Positions 1 to 9,165 of a DNA stretch of 33,658 nt are shown here, in pieces. The notes beneath the pieces were generated by a model, which was not told where the DNA came from, searched no databases, and saw nothing but the letters and a program-made list of their open reading frames with translations. The translations under genes and the position numbers were made by a program. The DNA comes from Aureispira sp. CCB-QB1. GTDB lineage: Bacteria; Bacteroidota; Bacteroidia; Chitinophagales; Saprospiraceae. The stretch lies in NCBI GenBank assembly GCA_945870185.1, contig CAMBRK010000048.1, positions 1 through 33,658 of the forward strand. Direction: 5' to 3'. Within the stretch, counting starts at the first letter, position 1. Every line of letters starts with the position of its first letter.

Positions 1-1
1 C

Positions 2-1681
2 TATCGAGCACGTGAAGCTAATGTACATCGATTGGCTGAGTGCAGCGTCGATATTATAGACCAATGTGTAGCTCAGGGAGTACCTTTCGCACGTGAATAT
101 GGCGGCCTATTGGAAAACAGATCTTTCGGTGGCGTGCAAGTTTCCCGTACATTCTATGCCAGAGGTCAGACGGGACAGCAACTACTGATTGGCGCATATC
201 AGTCTCTTTCAAGACAGATAGCCTTAGGGACAGTACAAATGTACAATCGTCACGAAATGCTTGATTTAGTAAAGGTAGATGGAAAGGCACGCGGTATTAT
301 AGCACGAAATCTCTTGACAGGTGAGTTGGAAAGACATGCAGCCCACGCTGTCGTTATCGCTACCGGTGGATATGGAAATGTGTTCTACCTATCGACCAAT
401 GCCATGACTTGTAATGTTACAGCAGCTTGGAAATCAGTAAAAAAGGGTGCACTTATGGCCAACCCATGTTTTACACAGATACACCCTACATGTATCCCCG
501 TATCCGGTGAATATCAGTCAAAACTAACCCTTATGTCCGAATCGCTGCGTAATGATGGGCGTGTATGGGTACCAAAGAAAAAAGAAGATGCCCAAGCTAT
601 CCAACAAGGTAAGTTGAAAGGTGTCACTATAAAAGAAGAAGATAGAGATTACTTCTTAGAGCGTAGATATCCTGCATTCGGTAACCTTGTACCTCGGGAC
701 GTGGCTTCGAGAGCAGCCAAAGTAGAATGCGACAAAGGTCACGGTGTAAGTCCTACAGGATTAGCAGTGTTTCTTGATTTTTCTGATGCCATGGTCAGAT
801 ATGGGAAGACGGAAGCCAATAAAAAAGGATTGACAGGACTCTCTGATGCACAAATAGTTGCATTGGGAGAAGAAGTTGTCTCAGCTAAATATGGTAACCT
901 CTTCGAAATGTACGAAAAGATCACAGGAGAAAATCCGTACAAGGAACCCATGAAAATATATCCTGCCGTCCACTACACGATGGGTGGCGTATGGGTAGAT
1001 TATAACCTGGAGACCAATGTACCTGGACTTTTTGCCTTGGGTGAGTGTAATTTTTCCGATCATGGTGCTAATAGATTAGGAGCGTCAGCATTGATGCAAG
1101 GTTTGGCTGATGGATACTTTGTGATACCTTACACTATCGGTACTTTTTTGGCCAATGAAATATCAACTCCGAAAATAAAAAATGATTTACCTGAGTTTTT
1201 GGAGGCTGAAAAAGCAACCAAAGCCTTAATTGATACATTGCTGAATATCAAAGGAAACCAATCTGTAGAAAGTTTCCACAGAAGATTGGGGAAATATGTG
1301 TGGGAATATTGTGGTATGGCTCGTAATGAAGCAGGACTGATCAAAGGCAGACAGCTAATACGTGAATTGAGAGAAGAGTTTTATCGTGATGTTTTTGTTC
1401 CAGGGACACATGATGAGTTCAATCCTGAACTAGAAAAAGCAATTAGGGTAGCAGATTTAATGGAACACGGCGAACTCATGATGGTGGATGCCCTCAATAG
1501 AAACGAATCTTGTGGTGGACACTTCCGTGAAGAATCCGTGACAGAAGATGGTGAAGCCATGCGTAAAGATGACGAATATGCTTATGTAGCAGCTTGGGAG
1601 TGGAACGAAACCCAACCAGTTCTCCACAAAGAGCCATTGATATTTGAGAATGTAGAATTGAAAACAAGAAGTTATAAATAA
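2..1681 (+). CDS. sdhA: Succinate dehydrogenase/fumarate reductase flavoprotein subunit, 5' end cut by window
   Basis: This is the flavoprotein subunit of complex II, which oxidises succinate to fumarate in the TCA cycle at the inner membrane. The reading frame is open to the left edge ([13 protein letters not shown]), so the true start and roughly the first 80-95 residues, including the N-terminal FAD-binding glycine motif, lie outside; an internal TTG at 32 is not a credible start. Visible family motifs are [50 protein letters not shown] and the FAD-site segment [19 protein letters not shown]. The missing N-terminus plus these 559 residues fits the roughly 640-residue Bacteroidota SdhA. sdhB starts 20 bases downstream, so the two form one operon; the cytochrome b subunit gene is presumably upstream of the window. 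Confidence 0.96.
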   Translation, partial: YRAREANVHRLAECSVDIIDQCVAQGVPFAREYGGLLENRSFGGVQVSRTFYARGQTGQQLLIGAYQSLSRQIALGTVQMYNRHEMLDLVKVDGKARGIIARNLLTGELERHAAHAVVIATGGYGNVFYLSTNAMTCNVTAAWKSVKKGALMANPCFTQIHPTCIPVSGEYQSKLTLMSESLRNDGRVWVPKKKEDAQAIQQGKLKGVTIKEEDRDYFLERRYPAFGNLVPRDVASRAAKVECDKGHGVSPTGLAVFLDFSDAMVRYGKTEANKKGLTGLSDAQIVALGEEVVSAKYGNLFEMYEKITGENPYKEPMKIYPAVHYTMGGVWVDYNLETNVPGLFALGECNFSDHGANRLGASALMQGLADGYFVIPYTIGTFLANEISTPKIKNDLPEFLEAEKATKALIDTLLNIKGNQSVESFHRRLGKYVWEYCGMARNEAGLIKGRQLIRELREEFYRDVFVPGTHDEFNPELEKAIRVADLMEHGELMMVDALNRNESCGGHFREESVTEDGEAMRKDDEYAYVAAWEWNETQPVLHKEPLIFENVELKTRSYK

Positions 1682-1701
1682 TCCTGATAAAAATATCCAT
1701 T

Positions 1702-2463
1702 ATGAGTGCAGAGATGAATTTAAAAATAAAAATCTGGAGACAAAAAAATAGTAAAACATCAGGTAGTTTTGAGACTTATCCTGTTGTCGCCAATGAACAT
1801 ATGTCATTCCTAGAGATGCTAGATGTTCTCAATGAAGGACTGATCAGTCAGAAGAAAGAGCCCATAGCTTTTGAGCACGATTGCCGTGAAGGGATATGTG
1901 GTACTTGTAGCCTTGTGATCAATGGTCAGCCACATGGACCTAACTCAGGTACGACTACATGTCAGTTGCATATGAGATTTTTTAAGGATGGTGACATCAT
2001 CGTAGTAGAGCCGTACCGAGCAAGTGCATTTCCAGTCTTGAAGGATGTGACTGTAGATAGATCTGCATTTGATCGCATCATACAAGCAGGTGGCTATATC
2101 TCTGTCAATGCAGGTCAAGCTCCTGATGGCAATGCGATTCCGATAGAAAAAGGTAGAGCAGGGCAATCGTTTGAAGCAGCTGCATGTATCGGTTGTGGTG
2201 CGTGTGTAGCAGCATGTCCTAATGGTTCAGCAATGCTCTTTACTTCAGCAAAAATAGCCCATCTAGGTCACTTACCACAAGGAGAAGTCGAGGCAGACAA
2301 ACGGGCCCAATCCATGGTAGCACAGATGGATAAGGAAGGCTTCGGATATTGTTCCAACATAGGTGCCTGCGAAGCAGAATGTCCCAAAGAAATCAAACTA
2401 GAGAATATCGCCTTTATGAATAGATCATATCTGAAGGCAGTGTTTAGTGGGGAAGAAGTGTAA
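1702..2463 (+). CDS. sdhB: Succinate dehydrogenase/fumarate reductase iron-sulfur subunit
   Basis: This subunit passes electrons from the SdhA flavin through three iron-sulfur clusters toward quinone. The N-terminal ferredoxin-like domain carries the 2Fe-2S ligands C61, C66, C69 (CREGICGTC) and C87. The C-terminal domain carries [12 protein letters not shown] (C162, C165, C168, C172) and [12 protein letters not shown] (C217, C223, C227) for the 4Fe-4S and 3Fe-4S clusters. All expected cysteines are present, and 253 residues is normal for the Bacteroidota form. It follows sdhA by 20 bases and is closed by a strong terminator 31 bases after its stop, so it is the last gene of the sdh operon. 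Confidence 0.96.
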   Translation: MSAEMNLKIKIWRQKNSKTSGSFETYPVVANEHMSFLEMLDVLNEGLISQKKEPIAFEHDCREGICGTCSLVINGQPHGPNSGTTTCQLHMRFFKDGDIIVVEPYRASAFPVLKDVTVDRSAFDRIIQAGGYISVNAGQAPDGNAIPIEKGRAGQSFEAAACIGCGACVAACPNGSAMLFTSAKIAHLGHLPQGEVEADKRAQSMVAQMDKEGFGYCSNIGACEAECPKEIKLENIAFMNRSYLKAVFSGEEV

Positions 2464-2494
2464 GGTAGTAGGTTACTTTTCTTTATAAAAAATA

Positions 2495-2535
2495 AAAAGC
2501 CCGAATTGCTGAAATGTTCAGTGGTTCGGGCTTTT
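2495..2535 (+). terminator. Rho-independent terminator after sdhB
   Basis: The outer stem AAAAGCCCGAA (2495-2505) pairs with TTCGGGCTTTT (2525-2535). Inside it, CTGAA (2509-2513) pairs with TTCAG (2517-2521) around a 3-base loop, and the two stems are joined by G-T wobble pairs, so the hairpin is continuous. The flanking A and T tracts could let it work in both directions. Confidence 0.88.
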
Positions 2536-2540
2536 ATTTT

Positions 2541-2880
2541 GATAATAGTATTGAGGATTTTTTAAAAATGGCTCAATTTTTTGTTTTGGAATTCTTGTGA
2601 TTTTATTGTTTTTACTAAGGTATTTCTTTACGGAATGTATATTCTGACTAATTCCCCAACCATGTATATAAAGTAGATGCAACCTACTCCAAACGGGGGA
2701 TTCTAACCCTAGTGCCATTGCAAAAAATTGTTAACTATTCATACAGCTAAGATACAACTATTGATTAATTTTACCCACTCAATTTCATATAGAGTCAATT
2801 ATTTTAAATAGAAAAATGACAAGAAGTTGAATTCTTTTTTGAATATTAATGCAACTTTGTCACAAATAACTTATTTTAAA
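2541..2880. other. Intergenic region, no convincing gene
   Basis: This AT-rich spacer lies between the sdh terminator and the next gene. A minus-strand open frame at 2518-2718 overlaps the terminator and has no recognisable domain. CAACTTTG (around 2853) is one base off the Bacteroidota -7 element TAnnTTTG and lies about 20 bases before the ATG at 2881, so it may be the promoter of that gene. Nothing else stands out. Confidence 0.4.
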
Positions 2881-3810
2881 ATGACAGCACTATTTGCTCC
2901 AAAACACCAAAGTATCATTTGGGTGTTGATTTTGATGATTCATTTTTCTTGTAATAGCAATAAGTTAGGGGAATTAATGGTACTGAATAATAAGAAATCA
3001 AAATACTCAAAACATGTTGTTGAAGGTCTTTGGATGATAGGACCATTAGGTTATAATCAAGCCAAAAATTATAATGGTTATCAAAATTTAAATATGACTT
3101 CATCCATATCGGTGAAAGTATTAGACGAACCATTATATAAAGTAAAAAATAGGTTTAATGAAAAAAACCAAAAAGCAAATAAATGGGAAATTAACGAAAT
3201 GAACCCTGTGAAAATCAATGACCTAGATAGCTGTTTTTATATAGAGTATTTAGATAGAAGAAAACAATTTGAGAAGTTTGATTTAATAGTCCGAAATGAA
3301 AAAAACTCTAAGACTTATTATATCACCGCTTTTAAAATGATTGGAGATGACAGGGTAGACGAAAAGGAACTAAAGAGTTCAGTTTTATCGGCTTTCTTAG
3401 GAATGGAAGAAGAAAAAGAAGAGCTCTTAAAATTAGCTAATATAGATACCAAATTAAACACAACAACCTATACTAAAGATGGAAAATATCCAACTGAAAG
3501 TCCTGGAAATGGTGTTTTGGAGGTAAGTCTCAAATCGTTTAAAAACGAAAGTCAGATTGAATCTTACATAGCATCAGTAACTAAAAAAGAAACAAAAACA
3601 GAGAATTATAACAAGGAAATACATATTTTGACTGATGGTAAATTTTTAGTTTATGAATTTAAAACTAAGGAAAAAAAATATATGTACATCATATTATTTT
3701 CTGAAGATAAAGATTCTATTGTTATGAATTATACATGTGGTTCTAATGTAGATAATAGTGACTTTTTTGCTTACGCTCAGGCAAACTTAATTAAACTTTC
3801 CTTACAATGA
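2881..3810 (+). CDS. Putative lipoprotein of unknown function
   Basis: The 309-residue product starts with a short positively charged stretch and a hydrophobic helix (SIIWVLILMIHF) ending at a cysteine (FSC, about residue 22). This suggests a lipoprotein signal peptide, although the lipobox is weak. The rest is Lys/Glu/Asn-rich, soluble and of mixed strand and helix character, with no domain I recognise. ATG 2881 is preferred over an upstream in-frame TTG at 2827 because it places the hydrophobic segment near the N-terminus. It stands alone on the plus strand after the sdh terminator. Base composition is more AT-rich than in sdhAB, as in the other unknown lipoproteins of this window. Confidence 0.7.
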   Translation: MTALFAPKHQSIIWVLILMIHFSCNSNKLGELMVLNNKKSKYSKHVVEGLWMIGPLGYNQAKNYNGYQNLNMTSSISVKVLDEPLYKVKNRFNEKNQKANKWEINEMNPVKINDLDSCFYIEYLDRRKQFEKFDLIVRNEKNSKTYYITAFKMIGDDRVDEKELKSSVLSAFLGMEEEKEELLKLANIDTKLNTTTYTKDGKYPTESPGNGVLEVSLKSFKNESQIESYIASVTKKETKTENYNKEIHILTDGKFLVYEFKTKEKKYMYIILFSEDKDSIVMNYTCGSNVDNSDFFAYAQANLIKLSLQ

Positions 3811-3932
3811 AATTCTAAAAATATCAAATATGAATTTTAATCAAAGTCAAACAATTACAACTTAAAATTTAATTATACTACTAATGTGGGAACTCAAAAA
3901 GCACCACTTTTGTTATAATAAAAAAGATAGTT

Positions 3933-4145
3933 ATGAATACTGAAAATTTTGTTACCATCAGGACTTATCATGATCAGATCATGGGCGAATTAGTATTGGC
4001 CGCGTTGAACCAAGCAGGTATTGAGACTTTTCCGGTCAAAGATTTGCTAAATCCAATTCCAACAGAAAACCACATTGCCATACATATTCATGAATCTGAT
4101 GTAGAAGCAGCGCTTGAGATTATTGAAGATCAAGAAAATGCATGA
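3933..4145 (+). CDS. DUF2007-type small protein
   Basis: The 70-residue protein has the pattern of the DUF2007 family: FVTIRTYHDQIMGELVLAAL is the typical strand-helix start (acting on several positions, picking the ligand), followed by GIETFPVKD, a short loop and a second half HIAIHIHESDVEAALEII. In this family the fold resembles a small ACT/GlnB-like regulatory module of unknown ligand. No partner gene adjoins it: it converges on murB, with 16 bases between the two stop codons. The family call rests on pattern memory only. Confidence 0.65.
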   Translation: MNTENFVTIRTYHDQIMGELVLAALNQAGIETFPVKDLLNPIPTENHIAIHIHESDVEAALEIIEDQENA

Positions 4146-4161
4146 GTCCCAGTGATTACGC

Positions 4162-5169
4162 CTACCAGATGTTAACTTCTGGATGAATGATGATATTAAA
4201 TTTATCACGTACTTTTGACTGTACATCAAGGGCAAGTTGCCAAAGATCTTTGCCTTTGCCACCACCATAGTTTACCAAAACTAGAGCTTGTAGCTTGTGC
4301 ACACCAATAGACCCAATAGTGAAACCTTTCATGCCTGCTTGTTCTATAAGCCATCCAGCAGGAACTTTCACAGTTTGTAAGTCCACGGGATACGATGGCA
4401 TATCAGGGTACTTGATTTTTAAATCCTGATATTGAGATAGATGGATTACAGGATTTTTAAAGAAGCTACCAGCATTTCCTATTTTTTTAGGATCTGGAAG
4501 TTTGGATTGTCTGATTTCAATAACAGCATCAGAAATATCTCTTATGGAAGGCTCTGTTATGTTATTATTTAATAAGACATCTTTGATGGCTCCATATTCT
4601 AGATGTAAAACATGGTTTCTTTTACTGAGGATATAACTTACATGGGTTATGAAAAATTGGCTATAGAGTTCATTTTTAAAGACAGATTCTCTATAACCAA
4701 ATTTGCATTCCGATTTAAAAAGTGTTTTTCTCACGCCAGTATCTAAATGAATGGCATTTAAGCTATGGAAGATATTTTCTTGTTCCACACCGTAAGCACC
4801 GATATTCTGCATAGGGGCTGCCCCAACACTTCCCGGAATCAAAGATAAGTTTTCTAAACCACCCAGATTGTGGGATAAAGCCCAGAGCACAAACTGATGC
4901 CAAGATTCTCCTGCTCCCACTTTAACAATGACTTGATCTGCATCTTCATCGACAACTTCGATACCTTTGATATTATTCTTAAGAATGTAAGCATCGAGAT
5001 CTTGAGTGAGTAGTATATTCGATCCGCCACCCAATATTTTGGCAGGTGACAGACCTTGAACTAGAAAGTCAAACAGATCTTGTTCACTATTAATAGCAAT
5101 GATACCTTTGGATGAAGCATCCAGGCCAAAAGTGTTAAATTTCCTTAGTGATTCTGTAATAATTTCCAT
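4162..5169 (-). CDS. murB: UDP-N-acetylenolpyruvoylglucosamine reductase
   Basis: MurB reduces UDP-GlcNAc-enolpyruvate to UDP-MurNAc with NADPH and FAD, a cytoplasmic step of peptidoglycan precursor synthesis. The FAD-binding half shows NTFGLDA, ILGGGSNILL (46-55) and IPGSVGAAPMQNIGAYG (111-127). The catalytic residues match the E. coli-type (type I) enzyme: Arg160 in FGYRES, Ser235 in GNAGSFFKNP and Glu331 in HPEVN. At 335 residues it has the expected size. Its ATG overlaps the stop of the upstream barrel-protein gene by one base (TAATG), so the two are probably translationally coupled at the end of the minus-strand gene run. Confidence 0.96.
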   Translation of the reverse strand: MEIITESLRKFNTFGLDASSKGIIAINSEQDLFDFLVQGLSPAKILGGGSNILLTQDLDAYILKNNIKGIEVVDEDADQVIVKVGAGESWHQFVLWALSHNLGGLENLSLIPGSVGAAPMQNIGAYGVEQENIFHSLNAIHLDTGVRKTLFKSECKFGYRESVFKNELYSQFFITHVSYILSKRNHVLHLEYGAIKDVLLNNNITEPSIRDISDAVIEIRQSKLPDPKKIGNAGSFFKNPVIHLSQYQDLKIKYPDMPSYPVDLQTVKVPAGWLIEQAGMKGFTIGSIGVHKLQALVLVNYGGGKGKDLWQLALDVQSKVRDKFNIIIHPEVNIW

Positions 5170-5789
5170 TATAATTCACTTTCTGCGCTTGTTATTTTTT
5201 TGAGCATGGGTCTATTGAAGTCATATTGTAAACCTATGTTCCAAGTGTTGGTTTTATCATCAGGATTAAATCCATATCTTACGATACCGTGAGCTGTAAA
5301 TCCACTGATACCAAATCCATATCCAGCCTGAACGACATAGGTAGTAAAAAAGTCTCTCACTACACTCTTTTTCAAAAATTCTTCTGTAAGCCCAAAAAAC
5401 TCTGTTTTATTATATTGTAAGCCACCGCCTATACTGAAACCCATCTTTCCTTCTCTATCAAATGTACTTAATCCTTTAAAATTGAGCTTTGCCAATAAAG
5501 GGAAGGCAATACTTCCCAAGCCTTTGTATTCTTTTGATGATAAACTCAAAAATCCCACAACTGCTTGACCTTCTAGCGAAACTGAGACTTTCTTATTTCC
5601 CAACCAGATTTTAGGGCCTGCTCCGAGATTTAGAATGGCACTGCCTGATGCAGGCTCTATATTTCCGTTTTTAGGATTTACATATCTATGGTATAAATCA
5701 TTACTCGCTGTAAATCCATAACCAAATTGGGCATAAGAAACGGTGATGCTGAGAGATAGTATAAATGAAATAATAATTTTTTGGTACAT
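5169..5789 (-). CDS. Putative outer-membrane beta-barrel protein
   Basis: The 206-residue product begins with a clear Sec signal peptide (ending SITVSYA, then QFGYGF). The mature part is made of alternating glycine- and aromatic-rich segments such as GSAILNLGAGPKIWLG, VSVSLEGQAVVGFLSL, GFSIGGGLQYNKT and NTWNIGLQYDF, the pattern of a small outer-membrane barrel. No specific family or substrate can be named. Its stop overlaps the murB start by one base. Upstream it is separated by 30 bases from a remnant of an Rpn tail and then the Rpn gene, so it may share their transcript. Confidence 0.75.
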   Translation of the reverse strand: MYQKIIISFILSLSITVSYAQFGYGFTASNDLYHRYVNPKNGNIEPASGSAILNLGAGPKIWLGNKKVSVSLEGQAVVGFLSLSSKEYKGLGSIAFPLLAKLNFKGLSTFDREGKMGFSIGGGLQYNKTEFFGLTEEFLKKSVVRDFFTTYVVQAGYGFGISGFTAHGIVRYGFNPDDKTNTWNIGLQYDFNRPMLKKITSAESEL

Positions 5790-5819
5790 CTAAAAGTGTA
5801 TTTTATAAGTTAATGTCAA

Positions 5820-5909
5820 TTAGATTAAATTGGATTCTACTTCTTTTTGTGTAATATTCAACAATTGAGTTATTTCTTCATTAGACACACCTTTTTCATG
5901 AAACTCCAT
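5820..5909 (-). pseudogene. Orphan duplicate of the Rpn C-terminal helix-turn-helix-like tail
   Basis: A 29-codon frame starts at an ATG 29 bases after the Rpn stop and encodes a product containing GVSNEEITQLLNITQKEVE. It aligns without gaps to the end of the upstream Rpn protein (GISMQEIADFVNISISEVE): the Gly, Ser, Glu-Ile, Asn-Ile and Glu-Val-Glu positions are shared. An in-frame stop lies just before its ATG, and it is in a different frame from the main gene. It is either the relic of a second Rpn copy or a very small expressed protein; the sequence alone does not decide. Confidence 0.6.
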
Positions 5910-5938
5910 AGATAATTATTATTTAAGAATTTAAGGAT

Positions 5939-6886
5939 TTAATGGTTAATATATTGTTCAACTTCTGAGATAGAAATATTTACGAAATCAGCTATTTCTT
6001 GCATTGAAATACCAAGAGAATATAATTTTTTAACGGTTAACGAGGTTTTTTTGTATTCTTCTTGTCTCAATCTTTGCTCTTCTTGTCTTAATCTTTGCTC
6101 TTCCAGTCTCAGTCTTTGTTCTTCTTCCAATTTTGGTATTAGTTGCGACTCAGATTTACGAATTCCATCTTCAAAAGCAGTATCGGTCACATTTTTTAAA
6201 TCGCGATAGATTTTTAGGCTATATTCATAAGCCGCTCTGTCTTCTTTTGCCATGTTAGCTATTTCTGCTTCACCAAAAAATTTCATAAAAATCTTATTTT
6301 TTAATTTATCAGGAATTCCTGTTAATCTTTCAATATTCTTTAAAACAAACAACCATTTTTCAAAATTAGTTTCCAACTCTTCGGCTGTTTTATTGAAGTA
6401 AGGCATTTGTAAGTAAATATAGGTCAATTTATCATAAAACACCTGATTATTTTGATCTTTCAATTGTATAGTGGAAAATACACTGGCATCTTGATCTGAA
6501 AGATTAAAGGTGAAATCAAGAATAGCGATAGTGTAAACAGCCGTCAATTTAAAATCCCATTGCCCTTTTAAGGCTTGTTCTTGAATAGGAAAAGTACTGT
6601 AAAAAATACTACGATCTTTAAAGTAATTTTGCTTAGCTCTTTGTATTTCTACTATAAACTTGTCTCCATGTTCATTGGTGCAAAATATATCAAATATGGC
6701 CTTCCGATCATTAAGGTGTAAGCCTGGATATTCAGTGTTTGAGTAGGTCAAGTGGTGGATTTTATGTTTTTCTGGTAGTAATTCGTTTAGGAAATCCATC
6801 AATAAATCCTTATTTGGTTCGGAACCGAATAGTTTTTTGAAACCAAAATCTGTGAATGGGTTGATGTATTTTTCGGGGAGATCCAT
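5939..6886 (-). CDS. Rpn family PD-(D/E)XK nuclease / putative transposase
   Basis: The 315-residue protein opens with NPFTDFGFKKLFG (9-21), the signature of the Rpn/PD-(D/E)XK transposase-like family. Candidate nuclease residues are Asp66 (FDIFC) and Glu80-x-Gln82 (VEIQRA), the family's usual variant of the E-x-K motif. Residues 255-280 form a charged helix of heptad repeats (EEQRLRL, EEQRLRQ twice, EEYKK), followed by an HTH-like tail (LYSLGISMQEIADFVNIS). In E. coli, Rpn proteins are DNA endonucleases with phage-defence activity, and their C-terminal fragments made from internal starts act as antitoxins; Met201 and Met295 are possible internal starts here (inference). The gene begins 9 bases after the ABC transporter stop, so it probably joined an existing operon. 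Confidence 0.88.
   Translation of the reverse strand: MDLPEKYINPFTDFGFKKLFGSEPNKDLLMDFLNELLPEKHKIHHLTYSNTEYPGLHLNDRKAIFDIFCTNEHGDKFIVEIQRAKQNYFKDRSIFYSTFPIQEQALKGQWDFKLTAVYTIAILDFTFNLSDQDASVFSTIQLKDQNNQVFYDKLTYIYLQMPYFNKTAEELETNFEKWLFVLKNIERLTGIPDKLKNKIFMKFFGEAEIANMAKEDRAAYEYSLKIYRDLKNVTDTAFEDGIRKSESQLIPKLEEEQRLRLEEQRLRQEEQRLRQEEYKKTSLTVKKLYSLGISMQEIADFVNISISEVEQYINH
6062..6124 (-). repeat. Three 21-bp tandem repeats inside the Rpn gene
   Basis: Three consecutive 21-base units encode EEQRLRL, EEQRLRQ and EEQRLRQ, and a fourth degenerate unit (EEYKK) follows. The units are close but not identical at DNA level, keep the frame, and build a charged helix that links the nuclease domain to the tail. 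Copy-number change by slippage would lengthen or shorten the linker by seven residues at a time. Confidence 0.8.
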
Positions 6887-6895
6887 TATAACGGT

Positions 6896-8692
6896 TTAAT
6901 TATTTTCAAACTGTAATCTGGCTAAAGCTGCATAAGTTCCTTTTTCATTATTCATCAAGCTTTGATGATCACCTTGTTCTATGATTTGGCCATTTTCTAA
7001 GACATATATACAATCCACATCTCTAATCGTGGATAACCTGTGCGCAATAATGATAGATGTCCTGTTTTGCATCAGTTTGTCCAATGCGTCTTGTACTAAT
7101 TTTTCTGATTCGGCATCCAAAGAAGACGTAGCTTCATCCAAAATGAGTATCTTAGGATCTTTTAGGATGGCTCGGGCTATAGCTACACGTTGTCTTTGCC
7201 CACCGGAGAGCTTGATACCCCGTTCGCCGACTATCGTATCCATTCCTTGTGGAAAAGATTGGATAAACTCTAGACAATTAGATTGTTGTGCGGCCATATT
7301 GATTTCTTCTTCACTAGCATTGGGCTTACCATATGCTATATTTTCCCTGATAGTTCCACCAAACAAAATGACTTCCTGTGGCACTATACCTATATTTTTT
7401 CTAAACTGAGTCAAATCATAATCGTTGACATTTTTATTGTCTACTAAAATACTACCTGAGTTTGGATCGTAAAATTTCATCAATAATTGTACTATAGTCG
7501 ATTTTCCGCCGCCACTTTGACCAACAAGGGCAATTTTTTGCCCTGATGGTATATCGATATTAATGCCTTTTAGGATGGTCAGGTCTTTACGGGTAGGGTA
7601 GGCGAATACTACATTTTGATATTGAACATGTCCTTTGAGCTTAAGATCGGTTATGTTATCGTTATTCTGGATGGGTAGTTCTGATGGTGTGTCCAATATC
7701 TCCTGTATTCTTTCAGTAGCCCCGATAGCACTGGCTATTTGGGTATATAAAGTACCAAAACTAGCTATAGCACCTCCTAAGATACCTGTGTACATAATGA
7801 ATGAAAATAAATCACCTGCTTCCATTTCTCCTCTTTGGAGCATCAATGCACCTTGCCAAAGGATGAAAAATATACCTCCAAATAAAACTGTGATGATGAA
7901 GGTAAAAAACACACCTCTGATTTTCGCGAATTTCATAGATATGGTAACAATATTATCTACAGCCTTACCATACCTCAATGATTCGTACCATTCATTGGCA
8001 AAAGATTTGACTATAGTGAAAGATTGGAAAGTTTCTTCTACTATTGTATTGGTCTTGGCTAGTTCGTCTTGACGCTCCTTGGATAATTTTCTGATATACC
8101 TTCCGAATATCATGGCACTGATAACAATGGCTGGAAAAGTTAGTAACATGATCATTGATAACTTGGGCATCCATAGAAATATAATGATAATGCCAGAAAT
8201 TAATATGACCAATTGCCTGATGAACTCTGCTAAAGTTATAGAGAATACGGATTGTAGTTGTTCTACGTCTGCGGTAATTCTACTTGACAATTCGCCCACT
8301 CGTTTTTCTTCAAAAAAAGTGACTGGCTGAGTGATTATCTTTTCGTATAAATCTTTGCGAAGGTCTGACATACCTTTTTCAGAGACGATAGCAAAAAAGT
8401 AGGTTCTGAAATAACTCAAAATTCCTTGGAATACTAACACAATTAAAAAGATCCACCCATAATCTTTGACTTCTAGATTTAAATTGAATTTTGGTTTACC
8501 GATGGCTGTATTGGCCATTTCTCCAGGTAGGCCCATGAGAGCCATAAAAATCAAACTACCTGCTACCAAAAATACCATAGCGGCGATAAAGTAACCCAGG
8601 TAAGGCTTTATATATTTAAAAATCCTTAAAGACTTTTTTAGGGACTCTTTGCTGAGTTTAGGTTTTTTATCTGATGAATCAGTGCTTGCCAT
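6896..8692 (-). CDS. ABC exporter, fused membrane and ATPase domains (MsbA-like)
   Basis: This 598-residue half-transporter has an N-terminal six-helix exporter domain (about 30-325) and a C-terminal ATPase. Visible ATPase motifs are Walker A GQSGGGKST (391-399), Q-loop Gln439 (VPQE), signature LSGGQ (495-499), Walker B ILILDE (515-520) and switch His551. The order and spacing fit the MsbA/lipid A or multidrug exporter family; such proteins work as homodimers in the inner membrane and export lipids or hydrophobic compounds. The substrate cannot be read from sequence. It lies 17 bases after the small membrane-protein gene and 9 bases before the Rpn gene, within the tatC-led run. Helices were counted by eye. 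Confidence 0.92.
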   Translation of the reverse strand: MASTDSSDKKPKLSKESLKKSLRIFKYIKPYLGYFIAAMVFLVAGSLIFMALMGLPGEMANTAIGKPKFNLNLEVKDYGWIFLIVLVFQGILSYFRTYFFAIVSEKGMSDLRKDLYEKIITQPVTFFEEKRVGELSSRITADVEQLQSVFSITLAEFIRQLVILISGIIIIFLWMPKLSMIMLLTFPAIVISAMIFGRYIRKLSKERQDELAKTNTIVEETFQSFTIVKSFANEWYESLRYGKAVDNIVTISMKFAKIRGVFFTFIITVLFGGIFFILWQGALMLQRGEMEAGDLFSFIMYTGILGGAIASFGTLYTQIASAIGATERIQEILDTPSELPIQNNDNITDLKLKGHVQYQNVVFAYPTRKDLTILKGINIDIPSGQKIALVGQSGGGKSTIVQLLMKFYDPNSGSILVDNKNVNDYDLTQFRKNIGIVPQEVILFGGTIRENIAYGKPNASEEEINMAAQQSNCLEFIQSFPQGMDTIVGERGIKLSGGQRQRVAIARAILKDPKILILDEATSSLDAESEKLVQDALDKLMQNRTSIIIAHRLSTIRDVDCIYVLENGQIIEQGDHQSLMNNEKGTYAALARLQFENN

Positions 8693-8709
8693 TATAATGA
8701 ATTAAGTAC

Positions 8710-9165
8710 TTATTTGGTTACACTTTTTAGAAGGCTTGCTACTTCAGGCTGACTTTCCATGAATAATTCATATAACTGTTTACTAGCCAAGAATGTTATT
8801 TTTTTTCCAAAGCTGCCCTTAGCTTTGAGTTTGAAGGTTATTATTTCAACTCTGAACAAAGGAATAATACTTATAGAATCTATATCTTCGTATACCAATC
8901 TATAAGTTTTCAAATAATTGGAAACATAGTAGTATTCAGCTCCCATTTCTACTCTCTTGAGCTGCATTATAGTGAAGTATAACAAAGTGAAAAACAATAA
9001 ATACATAATGAGAAACGGATATTTGAAAACCGGAGATGTCAAGAAAGGCAACGTCTGACTATCTATTGTAAATACAGATATGGTAAAGATCGTGAAAAAT
9101 ACGATCCAGACTGTGGGTAAAAATAGCTTGAAAAATACTGTGAAATTAGATGATACTCTCTGCAT
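8710..9165 (-). CDS. Two-helix membrane protein with a possible PH-like domain
   Basis: Two hydrophobic helices (FFKLFLPTVWIVFFTIFT and YPFLIMYLLFFTLLYFTI) are followed by a compact cytosolic part with alternating strands (YYYVSNYL, TYRLVYEDIDSISI, FRVEIITFKL) and a final helix. This pattern resembles bacterial PH-like domain proteins, but the call is weak. The start is uncertain: ATG 9165 overlaps the end of tatC by 20 bases, and an upstream ATG at 9192 would overlap by 47 and add nine residues. I prefer 9165 because the overlap is shorter. Overlap with tatC and a 17-base gap to the ABC gene make co-transcription likely. Confidence 0.7.
   Translation of the reverse strand: MQRVSSNFTVFFKLFLPTVWIVFFTIFTISVFTIDSQTLPFLTSPVFKYPFLIMYLLFFTLLYFTIMQLKRVEMGAEYYYVSNYLKTYRLVYEDIDSISIIPLFRVEIITFKLKAKGSFGKKITFLASKQLYELFMESQPEVASLLKSVTK

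Noticed and set aside
2694-2712. A T-arm-like segment (GGGTTAGAATCCC on the minus strand), hinting at a tRNA relic
   Set aside because: No acceptor, D or anticodon stems can be drawn around it, and the T stem itself has mismatches.
2518-2718. Minus-strand 66-residue open frame between sdhB and the lipoprotein gene
   Set aside because: It overlaps the sdh terminator, has no recognisable domain and no promoter element; it is most likely chance.
6062-6124. Short tandem repeats considered as a CRISPR array
   Set aside because: They are contiguous 21-bp in-frame coding repeats without spacers; no CRISPR array is seen anywhere in the window.
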